33,209 nucleotides of DNA from Bacteroidota bacterium (GTDB lineage Bacteria > Bacteroidota > Rhodothermia > Rhodothermales > Rubricoccaceae). Shown here piece after piece: positions 8,383 through 18,892 of the stretch (its first letter is position 1; the number at the start of each line of letters is the position of its first letter). The position numbers were made by a program, and so were the translations under genes. The notes beneath the pieces are model-generated. The model saw only the letters and a program-made list of their open reading frames with translations, was not told the DNA's origin and ran no database searches. The DNA lies in contig DUBD01000003.1 of the NCBI GenBank assembly GCA_012960515.1, forward strand, positions 1 to 33,209, given 5' to 3'.

Positions 8383-8737
8383 TCTCCACCAACGGAGTGC
8401 GAGAGGAGGGGATCCGCCCATCCCCGGGCCTCGCCAACGCGGGCGCTGGCGGCTCGCGCGGAGGGACGAGCGTCCGGCTCCGGCCCGGCATGGTAACCGC
8501 GCCTCCGCCGGTGGGGCAACGGCCGCCGAGCCCATCCGCCAGCCGAACGGAAGACTTCACACGAAGGCCGCCCGCCCGCGCGGGGATGCGCCCGGCGCGA
8601 GCGAAGGTCGTGAGGAGGCCGCGCGAAGGGCCATGCAAACATCCCGGGAAGCCTTGCGGAGGCTCCTGGGCGCCGTCTAGCTTCCGGGTTCCGTGCGCCT
8701 GCACCGCGCGCGTAAGACGACGCCGCTCCTTGACCTC

Positions 8738-9220
8738 ATGCTCCGGGTAGACCTCACCGCGCTCGACGACGGGCTCCACGAAATGGAGCTCACGCCCAGC
8801 CCCGCCGACCTCGACCTCGACCCCGAGGTGTTCGCCGACATCGCCGTCGCGCTGAGCCTCGACGTGGCCGAGCGGCGGGTCCGCGCCACCTTCGCCACCC
8901 AGGCGACGGCGACGCTCGAGTGCGACCGCACCCTCGTGGAGTACCAGCAGCCGATCCACGGCTCGCACGAGGTGCTCTTCACCGACCGCCCTATCGGGGA
9001 GGACGACGAGGACATCTACCCGCTGCCCGATCACCCGCCCGAGGTGGACCTCACGGAGCCCGTCCGTGACACCATCCTCCTCTCGCTCCCGCTCCGGCGC
9101 GTCGCGCCCGAGGCAGAAGGAGCCGAGATCCCGACCCGCTTCGGCGGCCCCGCCGAGGGCGAGCCCGCCGACGATCGCTGGGAGGCCCTCCGCCGCCTCC
9201 GCGACGCCGACTCCGACTGA
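8738..9220 (+). CDS. DUF177/YceD-family protein
   Basis: MLRVDLTALDDGLHEMELTPSPADLDLDPEVF...; typical position directly upstream of rpmF. Confidence 0.8.
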   Translation: MLRVDLTALDDGLHEMELTPSPADLDLDPEVFADIAVALSLDVAERRVRATFATQATATLECDRTLVEYQQPIHGSHEVLFTDRPIGEDDEDIYPLPDHPPEVDLTEPVRDTILLSLPLRRVAPEAEGAEIPTRFGGPAEGEPADDRWEALRRLRDADSD

Positions 9221-9256
9221 CCACCCCGCGCTCCGGCGCGACACCCGACACACCCC

Positions 9257-9445
9257 ATGGCCAACCCGAAGCGCCGCCACTCCAAGGCCCGCACCGCCAC
9301 CCGCCGCGCCCAGTACAAGGTGCGCTCGATCCCCGTCACCCACGAGTGCTCCAACTGTGGGAGCGGGAAGGTCCTGCACCGCGCTTGCCCGAACTGCGGG
9401 CACTACCGCGGCCGCGCCGTCGTCGAGCGCGAGGAGCGCTTCTAG
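9257..9445 (+). CDS. rpmF: 50S ribosomal protein L32 (four-Cys form)
   Basis: MANPKRRHSKARTATRRAQYKVRSIPVTHECSNCGSGKVLHRACPNCGHYRGRAVV. Confidence 0.97.
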   Translation: MANPKRRHSKARTATRRAQYKVRSIPVTHECSNCGSGKVLHRACPNCGHYRGRAVVEREERF

Positions 9446-9486
9446 CGGCACCCCTTGCTCGCTCCGGCCCGCTCGGAGCGGCCTCA

Positions 9487-9533
9487 GACGCCCGTGCCAA
9501 GCCCCCGCCCCGCGGGAGCCGCGCACGGGCGTC
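9487..9533. terminator. Strong hairpin between rpmF and plsX (terminator or attenuator candidate)
   Basis: Perfect 11-bp inverted repeat GACGCCCGTGC (9487-9497) / GCACGGGCGTC (9523-9533); only a weak T-rich stretch follows. Confidence 0.5.
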
Positions 9534-9606
9534 CGTCGTATCTGTTCGTCCCGCAGGGCACGCGCCCGTACCTTGCGGCCCCTCTCCGCCTCCCCTCTCC
9601 ACGCCC

Positions 9607-10650
9607 ATGTCTTCCGAGTCCGCCCGGCCGATCCGCGTCGCCCTCGACGCCATGGGCGGCGACCACGCCCCCGGCGTCACGGTTGAAGGCGCCGTCCGCG
9701 CGGTCCGCGAGGCCGACGGCCGGCTGGCGGTGCTCCTCGTCGGTCGCGAGGCCGACCTCCGGGACGCCCTCGCCGCGCACGACGTCAGCGGCCTGCCGAT
9801 CGAGGTGCTCCACGCGCCCGAGGTAATCGGGATGGACGAGAGCCCCTCGTCCGCGCTCAAGGGCAAACCGCAGTCGTCCATCCACGTCGGCCTCGGCGCG
9901 CACAAGGCCGGTCACGCCGACGCGTTCGCCTCGGCGGGCAACACCGGCGCCGTCATGGCCGGCGCCACGTTCCTGCTCGGCCGGCTCCCCGGCGTCCTCC
10001 GCCCCGCCCTCCCCGGCTACTTCCCGACCGTGGACGGCATGTGCATCTGCGTGGACGTGGGCGCCAACGTGGACGTCCGCAGCGACCTCCTCGTGCAGTT
10101 CGCGAAGATGGGCCGCGTGTTCGCCCAGACCGCGCTGCACAGCGAGAACCCGAGCGTCGCGCTCGTCAACGTGGGCGAGGAGCCCGGCAAGGGCACTGAG
10201 GTGGTCAAGGAGACCTACCAGAAGCTGAGCAGCGAGGACGACCTCCACTTCATCGGCAACATCGAGGGCCGCGACATCTTCCACCACGGCGCGGACGTCG
10301 TCGTGTGCGATGGGTTCGTGGGCAACGTGATGTTGAAGCTCGGCGAGAGCTTTTCCACCATCCTCCCGCACCTCTTCGGGCAGGAGATCCAGAAGCAAGG
10401 GCTCGGCCCCGAGATCGCGGCCGGCGTCAAGCAGGTGCTCCGCGGCGTGGCCGGCACCTTCGATTACGAGAACTACGGCGGCGTCCCCCTCCTGGGCGTG
10501 GACGGCACGGCCATCATCGGGCACGGCGGCTCGTCTGCCCGCGCCATCGCGCGGATGGTGACGCACGCCGCCGAGCTCGTCTCCGATGGCGTGACCGACC
10601 GCGTCGCCGAGGCCATCGCGCGCCCCCCCGCCGACCCCGTTTCCGCCTAA
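9607..10650 (+). CDS. plsX: Phosphate acyltransferase PlsX
   Basis: RVALDAMGGDHAPGVTVEGAVRAVRE...; FASAGNTGAVMAGA; follows rpmF. Confidence 0.96.
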   Translation: MSSESARPIRVALDAMGGDHAPGVTVEGAVRAVREADGRLAVLLVGREADLRDALAAHDVSGLPIEVLHAPEVIGMDESPSSALKGKPQSSIHVGLGAHKAGHADAFASAGNTGAVMAGATFLLGRLPGVLRPALPGYFPTVDGMCICVDVGANVDVRSDLLVQFAKMGRVFAQTALHSENPSVALVNVGEEPGKGTEVVKETYQKLSSEDDLHFIGNIEGRDIFHHGADVVVCDGFVGNVMLKLGESFSTILPHLFGQEIQKQGLGPEIAAGVKQVLRGVAGTFDYENYGGVPLLGVDGTAIIGHGGSSARAIARMVTHAAELVSDGVTDRVAEAIARPPADPVSA

Positions 10651-10659
10651 GCGCTTCGC

Positions 10660-11706
10660 ATGAGCGACCCCCCCCGCCGCACGGCCGCCATCACGGCCGT
10701 CGGAGCCTACCTCCCCGAGGACCGGCTCACCAACGCCGACCTCGAGGCGATGGTGGACACCAACGATGAGTGGATCCGCACCCGCACGGGCATCCGCGAG
10801 CGCCGCATCCTTCGCGATCCGGACAAGGCCACGGCCTTCATGGCCACCGAGGCCGCCCGCCAGTGCCTCGAGCGCCGCGGGCTGGCGGCGGAGGACGTGG
10901 ACCTCATCATCGTCGGCACGGTGACGCCGGACATGCACTTCCCCGCGTCCGCGAACCTCGTGCAGGACGCGCTCGGCGCGACCAAAGCGTGGGGCTTCGA
11001 CCTCTCGGCGGCGTGCAGCGGCTTCCTCTTCGCGCTCACCACAGCGGCCCGCATGGTGGAAGCCGGCAGCGCCCGCAACGCGCTCGTCATCGGTGCGGAC
11101 ACGATGAGCCGCATCATCGACTACACGGACCGCACGACGTGCGTGCTCTTCGGCGACGGTGCCGGCGCGGTCCTCCTGGAGCCCAACACGGAGGGCCTCG
11201 GCGTGCTGGACGCCGTCCACTACACGGACGGATCCGGGGCCGACTCGCTGAGCCAGCCCGCGGGCGGCAGCCTCCGCCCGCCCACGCACGAGACCATCGA
11301 CGCCCGCCTCCACTACGCGCAGCAGGACGGCCGCACCGTGTTCAAGCGGGCCGTCGTCGGCATGGCGGACGCGGCGGCGGAGATCATGGAGCGCAACGGG
11401 CTCACCGCGGACGACGTCCGCTACCTCGTCCCGCACCAGGCCAACCTCCGCATCATCGACGCGACGGCTCGGCGGATGGGGCTCTCCGAAGACAAGGTCA
11501 TGCTCAACATCGAGCGCTACGGCAACACGACTGCGGCCACGCTCCCGCTCTGCCTCTGGGACTGGGAGAGCGAGCTCAAGCGCGGCGACAACCTCGTGCT
11601 GGCGGCCTTCGGCGGCGGGTTCACGTGGGGCGCCACCCACCTCAAGTGGGCCTACGATGGAACGGGCGAAGGCGGAACGCAGAACGCGGAAGGGGCCCCA
11701 GAGTAG
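10660..11706 (+). CDS. fabH: 3-oxoacyl-ACP synthase III
   Basis: [37 protein letters not shown]; active site [31 protein letters not shown]. Confidence 0.97.
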   Translation: MSDPPRRTAAITAVGAYLPEDRLTNADLEAMVDTNDEWIRTRTGIRERRILRDPDKATAFMATEAARQCLERRGLAAEDVDLIIVGTVTPDMHFPASANLVQDALGATKAWGFDLSAACSGFLFALTTAARMVEAGSARNALVIGADTMSRIIDYTDRTTCVLFGDGAGAVLLEPNTEGLGVLDAVHYTDGSGADSLSQPAGGSLRPPTHETIDARLHYAQQDGRTVFKRAVVGMADAAAEIMERNGLTADDVRYLVPHQANLRIIDATARRMGLSEDKVMLNIERYGNTTAATLPLCLWDWESELKRGDNLVLAAFGGGFTWGATHLKWAYDGTGEGGTQNAEGAPE

Positions 11707-11772
11707 AGACCTCGCAGGCGGCTGCCCCTTCGCCGTCCTGCATTCGCATCTGCATTCGCACTTCTGAATTCG

Positions 11773-12708
11773 ATGGTCGCTTTTCTCTTCCCCGGCCAGG
11801 GCTCCCAGTACGCCGGCATGGCCGCCGATCTCGCCGAGCGCTTCCCCGAAGCCCGCGAGGTGGTAGACCGCGCCGACGCGGCCCTCGGCTTCTCCCTCTC
11901 CGAGATCATGTTCTCGGACGGCGACGAGGCCGCCGAGCGCCTCCGCCAGACGGAGAACACCCAGCCGGCGCTCTACGTCCACAGCCTCGCCGCCCACGCG
12001 GTCCTCGCCGCGCGCGGGCTCTCGTGCGACGTGGCCGCGGGCCACAGCCTCGGAGAGTGGAGCGCGCTCGCCGCGATGGGCGCGGTCTCCCTCGAAGACG
12101 GCCTGCTGGCGGTCCGCCGCCGCGGCGAGTTGATGGCGCAGGCGGGCGACGTCCGCCCCGGCACGATGGCCGCCGTTCTCGGGCTGGAAGCCGCGGACCT
12201 GGAGCGCGTCTGCCAACACGCCACCGACGCCGGCGACGGCGTAGTGGTGCCCGCCAACTACAACGACCCCGGCCAGATCGTGATCTCCGGCGACCGCCCA
12301 GCGGTGGAGCGCGCGAGCGAGGCCGCCAGCGGGGCAGGCGCCCGGCGCGTGGTCCCACTCCCGGTCAGCGGCGCCTTCCACAGCCCGCTCATGGCCTTCG
12401 CCCGCGAGGGGCTGGCGGCGACGCTGGAGACGCTCGAGATCTCCGAGCCGCGCGTGCCCGTCGTGCTCAACGTCACGGCGGAGCCCACGACCGACCCCGA
12501 GACGATCCGCGAGAAGCTGCTGGAGCAGCTCACCGCGCCCGTCCGCTGGGCGCAGAGCCTGGAGGCCATGTCCGGCATGGGCGTAGAGCGGTTCGTGGAG
12601 GTCGGCGCGGGCAAGGTGCTCTCTGGCCTCGCGAAGCGGACGCTCGGCCGCCGGACCGAGACCGCCACAGCCGGCACCGCATCCGACATCGAGGCGCTAG
12701 CGGCGTAG
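11773..12708 (+). CDS. fabD: Malonyl-CoA:ACP transacylase
   Basis: MVAFLFPGQGSQYAGMAADL...AAGHSLGEWSALAAMGAVS. Confidence 0.96.
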   Translation: MVAFLFPGQGSQYAGMAADLAERFPEAREVVDRADAALGFSLSEIMFSDGDEAAERLRQTENTQPALYVHSLAAHAVLAARGLSCDVAAGHSLGEWSALAAMGAVSLEDGLLAVRRRGELMAQAGDVRPGTMAAVLGLEAADLERVCQHATDAGDGVVVPANYNDPGQIVISGDRPAVERASEAASGAGARRVVPLPVSGAFHSPLMAFAREGLAATLETLEISEPRVPVVLNVTAEPTTDPETIREKLLEQLTAPVRWAQSLEAMSGMGVERFVEVGAGKVLSGLAKRTLGRRTETATAGTASDIEALAA

Positions 12709-12761
12709 ATCGGCGGGCGGACTGCGGCGCGCTACTTTGAGCGCGCCCCCCGCCGTCGCGT

Positions 12762-13565
12762 ATGTCCCGCCAGTTCACCGAGGCCGAAGCCCAGCGCATC
12801 TTCGCGCGGATGGCGGAGATGCAACGCGCCGACGCGGCCCGCACGCCCGGCGCGCTCTCGCGCGAGGACCTGGAGGAAGCCGCCGCAGCCGCCGGACTCG
12901 ATCCGCGCTACGTCGCACAGGCCGTCGCGGAGTTGGACGCGGCGCCGGCCCGGACCCGGACGCTCCTCAGCGCCCCCGTCGAAGTCGTCCGCCAGCGGGT
13001 CGTGCCCGGGCCCCTCACCGATGACACCTGGGCCGCGATGGTGGAGGCCCTCCGCCAGCACACCGGCCAGCAAGGCATGGCGGGGCAGATCGGCCGTCTG
13101 CGCGAGTGGACCGGCATCCGTCACGGCACCAAGAACGGTATCGTCACGCGTCTCTCCGCGGAGCCGACCGAGGGCGGCGTCCGGCTGATGGTCACGGAGT
13201 CCGTGCGCGAGATCGTCAAGGGGCTCTCCATCGCCGCCGTGCTCACGGCGCTCGTGGGTTTGTTCGTGCTCGGCGAGGCCACGCTCGGCGCAAGCCCCGA
13301 CGCCCTCGTGGGCGTCGCGCTGATGGCGCTGATGGTCGTCGGTTTCACCCTCGGCGCGCAGGGGTGGTCCCGCTGGTGGGCGCGAGACCGCGCCGAGCAG
13401 TTCGACGCCCTCCTGGACCGGCTCGAACTCGTCGCGCGACAGGCGCAGACCGGCACCCCGGACCTCGCCGGCGGCGACCGCCAGCCGCTCCTCGACCTCG
13501 ACGCGCTGGCGGAGGCCCCGGACGAGTCCGAGACCCGCGGCCCGCGCGAACGGATCCGCCCGTGA
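12762..13565 (+). CDS. Conserved hypothetical membrane protein
   Basis: 267 aa; two adjacent hydrophobic segments (IAAVLTALVGLFVLGEA / ALVGVALMALMVVGFTLGA); sits between fabD and fabG. Confidence 0.75.
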   Translation: MSRQFTEAEAQRIFARMAEMQRADAARTPGALSREDLEEAAAAAGLDPRYVAQAVAELDAAPARTRTLLSAPVEVVRQRVVPGPLTDDTWAAMVEALRQHTGQQGMAGQIGRLREWTGIRHGTKNGIVTRLSAEPTEGGVRLMVTESVREIVKGLSIAAVLTALVGLFVLGEATLGASPDALVGVALMALMVVGFTLGAQGWSRWWARDRAEQFDALLDRLELVARQAQTGTPDLAGGDRQPLLDLDALAEAPDESETRGPRERIRP

Positions 13566-13614
13566 GGCCGGAGCGCGTCGGTAGCTTCCCGCCCCGATCC
13601 CCTCTGAGCCTCTC

Positions 13615-14361
<747 letters not shown>

Positions 14362-14401
14362 GTGACGGCGTATCCTCGGGGCACGATTCGCCTCTGCCCC
14401 G

Positions 14402-14989
14402 ATGGTCCGTTCCCTCCTCCTCGCCCTGCTGGCGGTCTCGCTCGGCGGCACCGCCAGCGCGCAGGACGTGCCCGTCGTCCTCCCTGCCGAAGAGGCCCAG
14501 ACCTCCGCTCTTTCCCCAGTGACCTCCTTGCCTCTCTCCGGCGGGGAACGCGCGGTGGTGTACCTCAGCGGCGTTGCCGGAGGCGTCATCGCGCCGATCC
14601 TTCTGGGAAGCACCCTGAACGAAGGGTGGGTCACGGTCGTCTCCGTTCCAGTGGGCGCGGCGTTCGGCGTGCACGCCGCGAGCCAGTTGTACGGTCTCGA
14701 GGGTGAGATCACGGGTGCCCTCGGGAACGCTGCCCTCGGGTTCGGAATCGGTGCCGGGGCAGGCGTCTTGTCTGTGGTCGTCCTCTGCAGCGATGGGGGG
14801 TGCCCCTTCGGGTCGGACTCGCCCCGACTCCACACCGCGGCATTGGTCGGATTAGGCCTCGCGACGGTGACGCCGGGCCTCGTTGCGGCGCACCGGCGAA
14901 TCGGGCTCAACGCGCGCCTCACGCCCGCCGCGCTGGCGGCGCCGACCGGCGAGACCGTGGCGGGCCTCTCCCTCCGCGTGGGCCTCTAG
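14402..14989 (+). CDS. Signal-peptide-bearing hypothetical membrane protein
   Basis: MVRSLLLALLAVSLGGTASAQDVPVV... signal peptide; Gly/Ala-rich hydrophobic segments. Confidence 0.65.
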   Translation: MVRSLLLALLAVSLGGTASAQDVPVVLPAEEAQTSALSPVTSLPLSGGERAVVYLSGVAGGVIAPILLGSTLNEGWVTVVSVPVGAAFGVHAASQLYGLEGEITGALGNAALGFGIGAGAGVLSVVVLCSDGGCPFGSDSPRLHTAALVGLGLATVTPGLVAAHRRIGLNARLTPAALAAPTGETVAGLSLRVGL

Positions 14990-14991
14990 CG

Positions 14992-15026
14992 GCTGGCGGA
15001 TGGCCTCGCCGAGACGGTCCGCCAGC
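14992..15026. repeat. GCTGGCGG inverted pair 3 nt after a stop codon
   Basis: GCTGGCGGA-tggcctcgccgagacgg-TCCGCCAGC. Confidence 0.85.
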
Positions 15027-15177
15027 GCCACACGGACGGGAAGCTCTGCGGAAGACCCCGAGCGGGAACACGAGCGCCGCCGTGCGCGAGTATCCTGGTC
15101 GCTGACGTGGACCGCGTCCGGATGAGTGACGACGCGGTCAGGAGCCCGACTCCCGGGCCAACCGCACCCCTACTCCT

Positions 15178-16797
15178 TTGGCGTACTCCCTCCAGATTGA
15201 TCTCACGAGCGCCGCGCAGAAAAAAGAGCGCGACGACTCCCCCATCCAGACCCCCTTCGAGGACCCCGACGACGCGGTCGAGCCCGCCTCCCGCGAAACG
15301 GTCCCGGACAGCATCCGCCAGGCGCTGGACTCCCTCGGCTGGGCGGACCTCATGCCCGTCCAGCAGCAGGCCCTCCCCTACCTCCTCGACGGCCACGACG
15401 TCGTCGTGCAGAGCCGGACGGGCTCCGGCAAGACCGGCGCCTTCCTCCTCCCCCTCCTCGAACAGCTCGACCGCCAGTCGGACGGGACGCAAGCCCTCGT
15501 GCTCTGCCCCACCCGCGAGCTGGCGCTCCAGATCCACGGCGAGTTTGAGAAGATGACGGCGGACATGCCGGCCGACGAGCGCGTCCGCGCCGTGCCGGTC
15601 TACGGCGGCACCGCCTACGGCCCCCAGATCGACGCCTTCAAGAACGGCGTGGAGCTCGTCATCGGGACGCCGGGCCGTGTGCTGGACCACCTGGAGCGGC
15701 GCTCGCTCCGGCTGGACACCCTCCGCGCCCTCATCCTGGACGAGGCGGACGAGATGCTCTCCATGGGCTTCTACCCGGACATGCGCAAGCTCAAGCGCTT
15801 CCTCCCGCGCGAGCGCACGAGCGCCATGTTCTCCGCCACCATGCCCTACGCCGTGCAACGCGTGGGCAAGGAGTTCCTGACGGACCCCGTCTTCCTCGCG
15901 CCCGCCGGCAAGCGCATCCACGTGGACCTCATGACCCACCGCGCCGTGGAGGTGGAGCCGATGGGCAAGGACCGCGCCCTCGCCAAACTCATCGAGTGGG
16001 AGAACCCGAGCGCGGCCATCGTCTTCGCCAACACCCGGCGCGAGGTGGAGTACCTCGCCACCTTCCTCCGCAACTTCGGCTACGACGCGGACGGCATCTC
16101 GTCTGACCTCACGCAGAAGGCCCGCGAGAAGGTCATGGGCCGGCTCCGCAGCGGCGACCTCCGTATCCTCGTCGCCACGGACGTGGCCGCCCGCGGCATC
16201 GACGTGAACGACCTCTCGCACGTCTTCCAGTACGACGTGCCGCAGGACAAGGAGTACTACGTCCACCGCTCTGGCCGCACCGCCCGCGCGGGCAAGAGCG
16301 GCACCAGCATCACGCTCTACTTCGCCCACGAGAAGAGCGCGATCAAGGACATCGAGAAGAAGTACGACATCCCGATGGAGCGGCGCGAGCTGCCCACGGA
16401 CGACGAGCTGGCGCGCCGCGTCGGCGAGCGGCTCACCAACAAGCTGGAGGACCGCATGCGCGATCGCTCCGCGCTGGACAAGGAGCGCGCGGCCCGCTTT
16501 GTGCCCGTCGCCCGCCAGCTCGTGGAAGAGGGCGAGCCCGAGATCCTCGCGATGCTGCTGGACGAGGCCTACCGCGCCAGCCTCCACGGCCCCGCGGACG
16601 CCCCCGTTATGGTGGCCGAGCACGAGCGCGAGGAGGACGCCCGCCCGGACGAGGCCCACAGCGACGCCCGCGACGACGTCTCCGAACCGGACACGAACGA
16701 AGCGGACGTGGACTCCGATTCCGACGACTCCGGCGACGACAAGCCGAAGCGCTCGCGCCGCCGCTCCCGTTCGCGCTCCCGCCGCAAGGACAGCTAA
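15178..16797 (+). CDS. DEAD-box ATP-dependent RNA helicase (DeaD/RhlE-like)
   Basis: QSRTGSGKTGAFLLPLLEQL, PTRELALQ, LDEADEML, SATMP, ATDVAARGID, HRSGRTARAGKSG; Arg/Ser-rich tail; TTG start (stop TGA in frame at 15127 and no earlier ATG/GTG). Confidence 0.95.
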   Translation: MAYSLQIDLTSAAQKKERDDSPIQTPFEDPDDAVEPASRETVPDSIRQALDSLGWADLMPVQQQALPYLLDGHDVVVQSRTGSGKTGAFLLPLLEQLDRQSDGTQALVLCPTRELALQIHGEFEKMTADMPADERVRAVPVYGGTAYGPQIDAFKNGVELVIGTPGRVLDHLERRSLRLDTLRALILDEADEMLSMGFYPDMRKLKRFLPRERTSAMFSATMPYAVQRVGKEFLTDPVFLAPAGKRIHVDLMTHRAVEVEPMGKDRALAKLIEWENPSAAIVFANTRREVEYLATFLRNFGYDADGISSDLTQKAREKVMGRLRSGDLRILVATDVAARGIDVNDLSHVFQYDVPQDKEYYVHRSGRTARAGKSGTSITLYFAHEKSAIKDIEKKYDIPMERRELPTDDELARRVGERLTNKLEDRMRDRSALDKERAARFVPVARQLVEEGEPEILAMLLDEAYRASLHGPADAPVMVAEHEREEDARPDEAHSDARDDVSEPDTNEADVDSDSDDSGDDKPKRSRRRSRSRSRRKDS

Positions 16798-16801
16798 CGC
16801 C

Positions 16802-17653
16802 ATGCTCCGCACGCTCCTCCTCTGCATCCTCGCGCTCGCCGTGACCGCCAGCGCCTCGGCGCAGGATTCCCTGGACGTGACCGTCCTCTCCCGCGACGGT
16901 CACGCCGCCACGCTGGCGGACGTCGTCAACGCGATGGCAGAGGCGGACGTCGTCTTCCTCGGCGAGCAGCACGACGACTCGCTCGGGCACGTGGCCCAGC
17001 ACCACCTCCTGCGGGCCGCGCAGGAGGCGTACGGCGAGCAGCGGCGCGTCGTGCTCGGGCTGGAGATGTTCGAGACCGACGTGCAGCTCGCCCTGGACGA
17101 GTACGCCGCCGGTCTCATCCGCGAGCGGGACTTCCTGGATGCGGCGCGGCCGTGGGGCAACTACGCCCGCGACTACCGCCCCCTCGTGGAGTACGCCATC
17201 GCCGAGGGCCTGCCCGTCGTGGCGACGAACGCGCCCAAGCGCTACGTCTCCCGCGTCTCCCGCGAAGGCGGGCTGGACGCGCTGGCGGCCCTTTCGGAGG
17301 CCGGACGCGCGACGATGCCGGCCGAGATCATCGCCCCCTCGGAGGCCATGTCCGAGGCGTTCCTCGCGCTGATGGGCGGGGCCGCCAGCCACGGCAGCAT
17401 CCCCGGGATGCCGAGCGTGGACGGCATGCTCGCCGCCCAGAACCTCCGCGACGCCACGATGGCGTGGGCGCTCCACCGCGCGATGGAATCCGGTGACCTC
17501 GCCCTCCACCTGGACGGCGCGTTCCACTCGGACGGCGGCATCGGCATCCCGGAGCACCTCGCGCGGATCGCGCCGGAACTCCGCGTGGTGACCGTCACCA
17601 TCGGCCCGGAGGCCACGCCCGGCCGCGACGCCTTCGCAATCGTCACGCGCTGA
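16802..17653 (+). CDS. ChaN-family (haem-binding uptake, Tiki superfamily-like) secreted protein
   Basis: Signal peptide; VVFLGEQHDDSLGHVAQHHLLRAA; VVLGLEMFETDVQ; AMSEAFLALM...DATMAWALHRAM. Confidence 0.8.
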   Translation: MLRTLLLCILALAVTASASAQDSLDVTVLSRDGHAATLADVVNAMAEADVVFLGEQHDDSLGHVAQHHLLRAAQEAYGEQRRVVLGLEMFETDVQLALDEYAAGLIRERDFLDAARPWGNYARDYRPLVEYAIAEGLPVVATNAPKRYVSRVSREGGLDALAALSEAGRATMPAEIIAPSEAMSEAFLALMGGAASHGSIPGMPSVDGMLAAQNLRDATMAWALHRAMESGDLALHLDGAFHSDGGIGIPEHLARIAPELRVVTVTIGPEATPGRDAFAIVTR

Positions 17654-17661
17654 CCCCGCAC

Positions 17662-17698
17662 CGCTGGCGGTGGCTCTCGCCGAGCCCGTCCGCCAGCG
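17662..17698. repeat. GCTGGCGG inverted pair after the ChaN-like gene
   Basis: CGCTGGCGG-tggctctcgccgagcccgt-CCGCCAGCG; loop shares CTCGCCGAG with 14992-15026. Confidence 0.85.
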
Positions 17699-17740
17699 CA
17701 CGGCGCGGATCCCGGCTCGGCCTCGCGCGGTTCGGGCCCC

Positions 17741-18205
17741 ATGGACCGCACCCACCTGTTCACGACTTCGATGCACCTCCCGCTCCCCCGCGAGGAGGTG
17801 TTCTCGTTTTTCGCCGAGGCGGCGAATCTGGAACGGATCACGCCGCCGGAACTCGGCTTCCGCATCACGACGCCGCCCCCCGATGGCATCCGCCAGGGCG
17901 CCCTTATCGAGTACCGGCTGCGGCTCTACGGCGTCCCGTTTGGCTGGCGGACCGAGATCGCGGAGTGGGACCCGCCGCGCCGGTTCGTGGACCAGCAGTT
18001 AACAGGGCCGTACCGCGTCTGGCACCACACCCACACCTTCGCGGAGGAAGACGGCGGCACCCGCATCGACGATGCCGTGCGGTACGGGCTTCCGCTCTGG
18101 CCCGTCGGGCAGATCGCGCTGCCTCTCGTGAGCGCGCAGGTCCGGCGCATCTTCGCCTACCGCGAGCGTGCCATCCGGCAGATCCTCCTCCGAGAGGCGG
18201 CATGA
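17741..18205 (+). CDS. SRPBCC-family ligand-binding protein
   Basis: [35 protein letters not shown]...[36 protein letters not shown]. Confidence 0.85.
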   Translation: MDRTHLFTTSMHLPLPREEVFSFFAEAANLERITPPELGFRITTPPPDGIRQGALIEYRLRLYGVPFGWRTEIAEWDPPRRFVDQQLTGPYRVWHHTHTFAEEDGGTRIDDAVRYGLPLWPVGQIALPLVSAQVRRIFAYRERAIRQILLREAA

Positions 18206-18260
18206 TGGGGACCCGCACGCGGGGTCTGGCGGTATCCTCCGCGCGCCTTCCCCACCGCCT

Positions 18261-18722
18261 ATGACCCTCGCCGAACTCATCCAGCAGTCCGAGTTCGAGT
18301 CCCCCGCGCTCGAATCCCTGCTCAACGTGGTCGTCACGGCCTCGTGGATGAATGGAGAGATGAACGCGGCGCTGTCGCCCCACGGCATCACGCAGGCGCA
18401 GTACAACGTGCTCCGCATCCTCCGCGGACGCCACCCGGGCTGCTACACCTGCTCGGACATCGGCTCGCGCCTGCTGGACCGGACGCCGGACGTGACGCGG
18501 CTCCTGGTCCGCCTGGAGCAGCGCGGCCTGATCGAGCGCGAGCGCGCGGAGTACGACCGCCGCGTGGTGGAGGTCACCATCTCGGAGGCCGGGCTTGCGC
18601 TCCTCGCCGACCTGGACGAGCCGGTCCGCGAGGCGACGCGGCGCATCGGCCGGCACCTCTCCGACGACGAGCACCGCCAGCTCTCGGCGCTGCTGGAGCG
18701 GCTGCGGACGGACCAGGAGTAA
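18261..18722 (+). CDS. MarR-family transcriptional regulator
   Basis: GITQAQYNVLRILRGRHPGCYTCSDIGSRLLDRTPDVTRLLVRLEQRGLIERERAEYDRRVVEVTISEAGLALL. Confidence 0.9.
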   Translation: MTLAELIQQSEFESPALESLLNVVVTASWMNGEMNAALSPHGITQAQYNVLRILRGRHPGCYTCSDIGSRLLDRTPDVTRLLVRLEQRGLIERERAEYDRRVVEVTISEAGLALLADLDEPVREATRRIGRHLSDDEHRQLSALLERLRTDQE

Positions 18723-18735
18723 AGGGCGCGGCGCG

Positions 18736-18795
18736 CTGGCGGTTGCCCCGAGCGGGGAGGCGTAGCGCTCGGCTCCCCCACGCGGACCGCCAGCC
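18736..18795. repeat. GCTGGCGG inverted pair with larger structured loop after the MarR gene
   Basis: GCTGGCGGT (18736-18744) / ACCGCCAGC (18787-18795). Confidence 0.75.
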
Positions 18796-18892
18796 GGGCA
18801 TGGACATGGGGCGGAGCTAGAAGATGGCGTGAGCCGGAAGCGCTTCAGCGGGAGCGGGCGTAGCCTCCCGAACTGGCTTCCCACACCCCCGC

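Noticed and set aside
8129-8660. Several overlapping ORFs in the dnaA upstream region
   Set aside because: They cover the DnaA-box cluster, overlap on both strands, and none resembles a known protein; interpreted as non-coding origin/regulatory DNA.
9484-12381. 965-aa minus-strand ORF antisense to plsX/fabH/fabD
   Set aside because: Same GC-driven antisense frame artefact; no domain signature.
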